Positions 62,542 to 64,000 of a DNA stretch of 64,000 nucleotides are shown piece after piece. Under the pieces are notes generated by a model that searched no databases, was not told the DNA's origin, and was given only the letters and a program-made list of their open reading frames with translations. This DNA is from Tomocerus qinae (Eukaryota > Arthropoda > Collembola > Entomobryomorpha > Tomoceridae), in NCBI GenBank assembly GCA_020055645.1, contig CM034547.1, forward strand, positions 37,179,909 through 37,243,908, read 5' to 3'. Position 1 is the stretch's first letter. Every line of letters begins with the position of its first letter. A program made the position numbers and the translations under genes.

Positions 62542-63412
62542 TTTTAGGAAAAAGTAGAAAATGTGTACACAATCTCAAAAATATTATTTAAAAACAACGA
62601 AGAAGTATTGCTTTTTGTTTTCAAAATGCCGCCTAGAACTTAGAGACGTAATACTAAATAGTGTTCTCCAAAAAGGGAAACGGAAGTTAGGATGACGTTA
62701 TTTAGTTCAAAAACGGCAAACTATAAATGATAAGGATGAAATGATAATTAAATTAACTTGAAGTGAAAAAGTGAAGTGATAATGAAGTAAAACTCAAAAC
62801 CTAGCTTTAAGCGCTACGCTGTACGCTAAATGCAACTCCTCTTTCCCTTAGTACATCACACCGTGCGTGCTTGCATTACCCTCACTCCACAACGCTACGC
62901 TGTACGTTAAATGTGAACTCCTCTCTGCCTCACTTCATCGAACCGTACGTACGGTACGTACGTATCATGATACGCGTAACGCGTACTGTCGTACTGTGCA
63001 TGCATTATCCTCGCTCTCGCTTTCAGGCCACAGTGCTGTGCTTGTTTGTGTGTAGCTCATGACTCATGCGATTCGCACTAACAGGCAGACAGACAGACAG
63101 ATTTAACACGTCTATAAAGTAACTCCGTTACTTAACAAGCTTTTTAGCAGATTTTAGTAATACTCGCAGAATAATAATGATACCATATTAAGGGTAACTA
63201 TATACGAAGTTCCAATACACGTTTGTCGGCTAATAACTCCAAAACTAGAGCAGATAGAGAAATGGGAGTACTACCATTGGAAAGAGGCTGAACTAACTTA
63301 AAGATTGGTATATGACAAGTAATTATTTGAAAGTAATTAATAGTCAAAAAGTAATGATGAACTAAAATTAAATTTATACATGGGAAACCATAGGGAACAG
63401 ATACTCGACATT
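62542..63412. other. Non-coding DNA with short direct repeats and a CAGA microsatellite
   Basis: A 31-bp block (CGCTACGCTGTACGYTAAATG..CTCCTCT) occurs at 62,812 and again at 62,893. Palindromic CCGTACGTACGG lies near 62,943, and a (CAGA)n run at about 63,083-63,100. No gene was seen; the apparent 62-63-codon frames at 62,867-63,062 run through the repeats. Confidence 0.5.
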
Positions 63413-63931
63413 AATTAACTTTTGTAAGTTGTAAAGAATGTTTTGTGTGTAAAAACTACCCGGAAGTGATTCGTCGTGACAAGAGGCGATTTTCGACCAT
63501 ACTACCCCTACATCATGCTATTATTAAAAGTGTAGTTAAAAAGTTTGAAAATACTGGAAATGCAGTAGATGACCAACCGCGAGCTGGCCGCCCAACTATC
63601 GTTCTCACAGAAGAAAATGAGATAAGAATTGAAAAGTCGGTATTCTGTTAGCCATGACAGTCCATCGGAGACATTTCTAAAAATTCAGGAATAAGTTGGC
63701 TTAATGTCCAAAAAGTAAAAATTAAAATCTGTATCTTGTTACTGGCCTACCAACGTCCAGGAACTAATCCCAGACAAAGAAGACCTCATCAACCGAGTGA
63801 ATTCTGTGACGAATTCTTATCACGTCTTGCTGAAAATTCGAATTATTGGAAGTAATAGTGGGGAGTGATGAGAATCACTTCCGGGTAGTTTTTACACACG
63901 AAACATTCTTTACAACTTACAAAAGTTAATT
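63413..63931 (+). mobile_element. Tc1/mariner-like deletion derivative with 60-bp TIRs
   Basis: The first and last 60 bp (63,413-63,472 and 63,872-63,931) are reverse complements with one mismatch, starting AATTAACTTTTGTAAGTTG and reaching CCGGAAGTGATTC. The 519-bp interior keeps only fragments of a transposase. The terminal AATTAA makes the exact target site ambiguous, whether TA or TTAA. Confidence 0.85.
63445..63860 (+). pseudogene. Remnant of a mariner-like transposase
   Basis: One frame (63,445-63,651) gives a helix-turn-helix segment: HHAIIKSVVKKFENTGNAVD, then the GRP-type linker DQPRAGRPTIVLTEENEIRI, the spacing found before the DDE domain of mariner-like transposases. It stops at 63,649-63,651. 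Other frames continue with DISKNSGISWLNVQKVKI (second HTH) and PSEFCDEFLSRLAENSNYW, the stretch that normally precedes the first catalytic Asp. The DDE domain itself is absent. The 5' end of the frame lies inside the TIR and has no ATG. Confidence 0.65.
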
Positions 63932-64000
63932 GAGGGGCCGTATAAAAGAACCTGGTATATCTAAACTCAAATTTTGACATTAAAGTGCGTAGTATTGGTA

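Noticed and set aside
59600-62740. Full Harbinger boundaries from ATTTATAGTT-type inverted words
   Set aside because: The match is too short and interrupted; parts also match in direct orientation because ACGT is palindromic.

Overview
The window looks like AT-rich nuclear DNA of an arthropod, probably an insect. Supported genes are split by short GT-AG introns. The proteins are animal ones (ELL, frataxin, a KIAA0825-like protein, a secreted beta/gamma-crystallin). The repeats are DNA transposons typical of arthropods (P-like/THAP, Mutator-like, PIF/Harbinger with a MADF partner, Tc1/mariner-like). I cannot name the species.

Layout. Positions 1-31.8 kb hold no gene I can support and are probably the first intron of an ELL-type elongation factor, whose first coding exon lies at 31,814-31,942 on the minus strand. 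A 2.5-kb P-superfamily element (33,549-36,063) follows. It has perfect 31-bp terminal and 11-bp subterminal inverted repeats, a decayed THAP gene, an inserted 650-bp foldback element and a 150-bp internal duplication. A 4.3-kb element (37,822-42,128) with 24-bp terminal inverted repeats contains a decayed Mutator-like transposase (plus strand) facing a decayed DEDDh exonuclease gene (minus strand).

The host gene core is 42.9-48.6 kb, all minus strand. Frataxin has three exons and 233 residues. Only 108 bp after its stop, a nine-exon gene begins whose exons join in a single open frame of 934 residues; I read it as a KIAA0825-like protein. At 51.0-51.5 kb a two-exon plus-strand gene encodes a 128-residue secreted beta/gamma-crystallin domain with two calcium-type motifs.

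From 53 kb to the end the window is mostly repeats: diverged interspersed repeats, a MITE with 5-bp target duplications and relatives nearby, a 14-unit 20-bp minisatellite, a hairpin MITE, and a Harbinger element (about 59.9-62.5 kb). The Harbinger element has an intact three-exon 407-residue DDE transposase and a four-exon MADF-type partner with one frameshift. A 519-bp Tc1/mariner-like deletion derivative with 60-bp inverted repeats lies near the right edge.

All exon joins were made by eye from splice sites and phase. Host gene names come from family recognition, not a search. The transposon genes other than the Harbinger transposase are broken.
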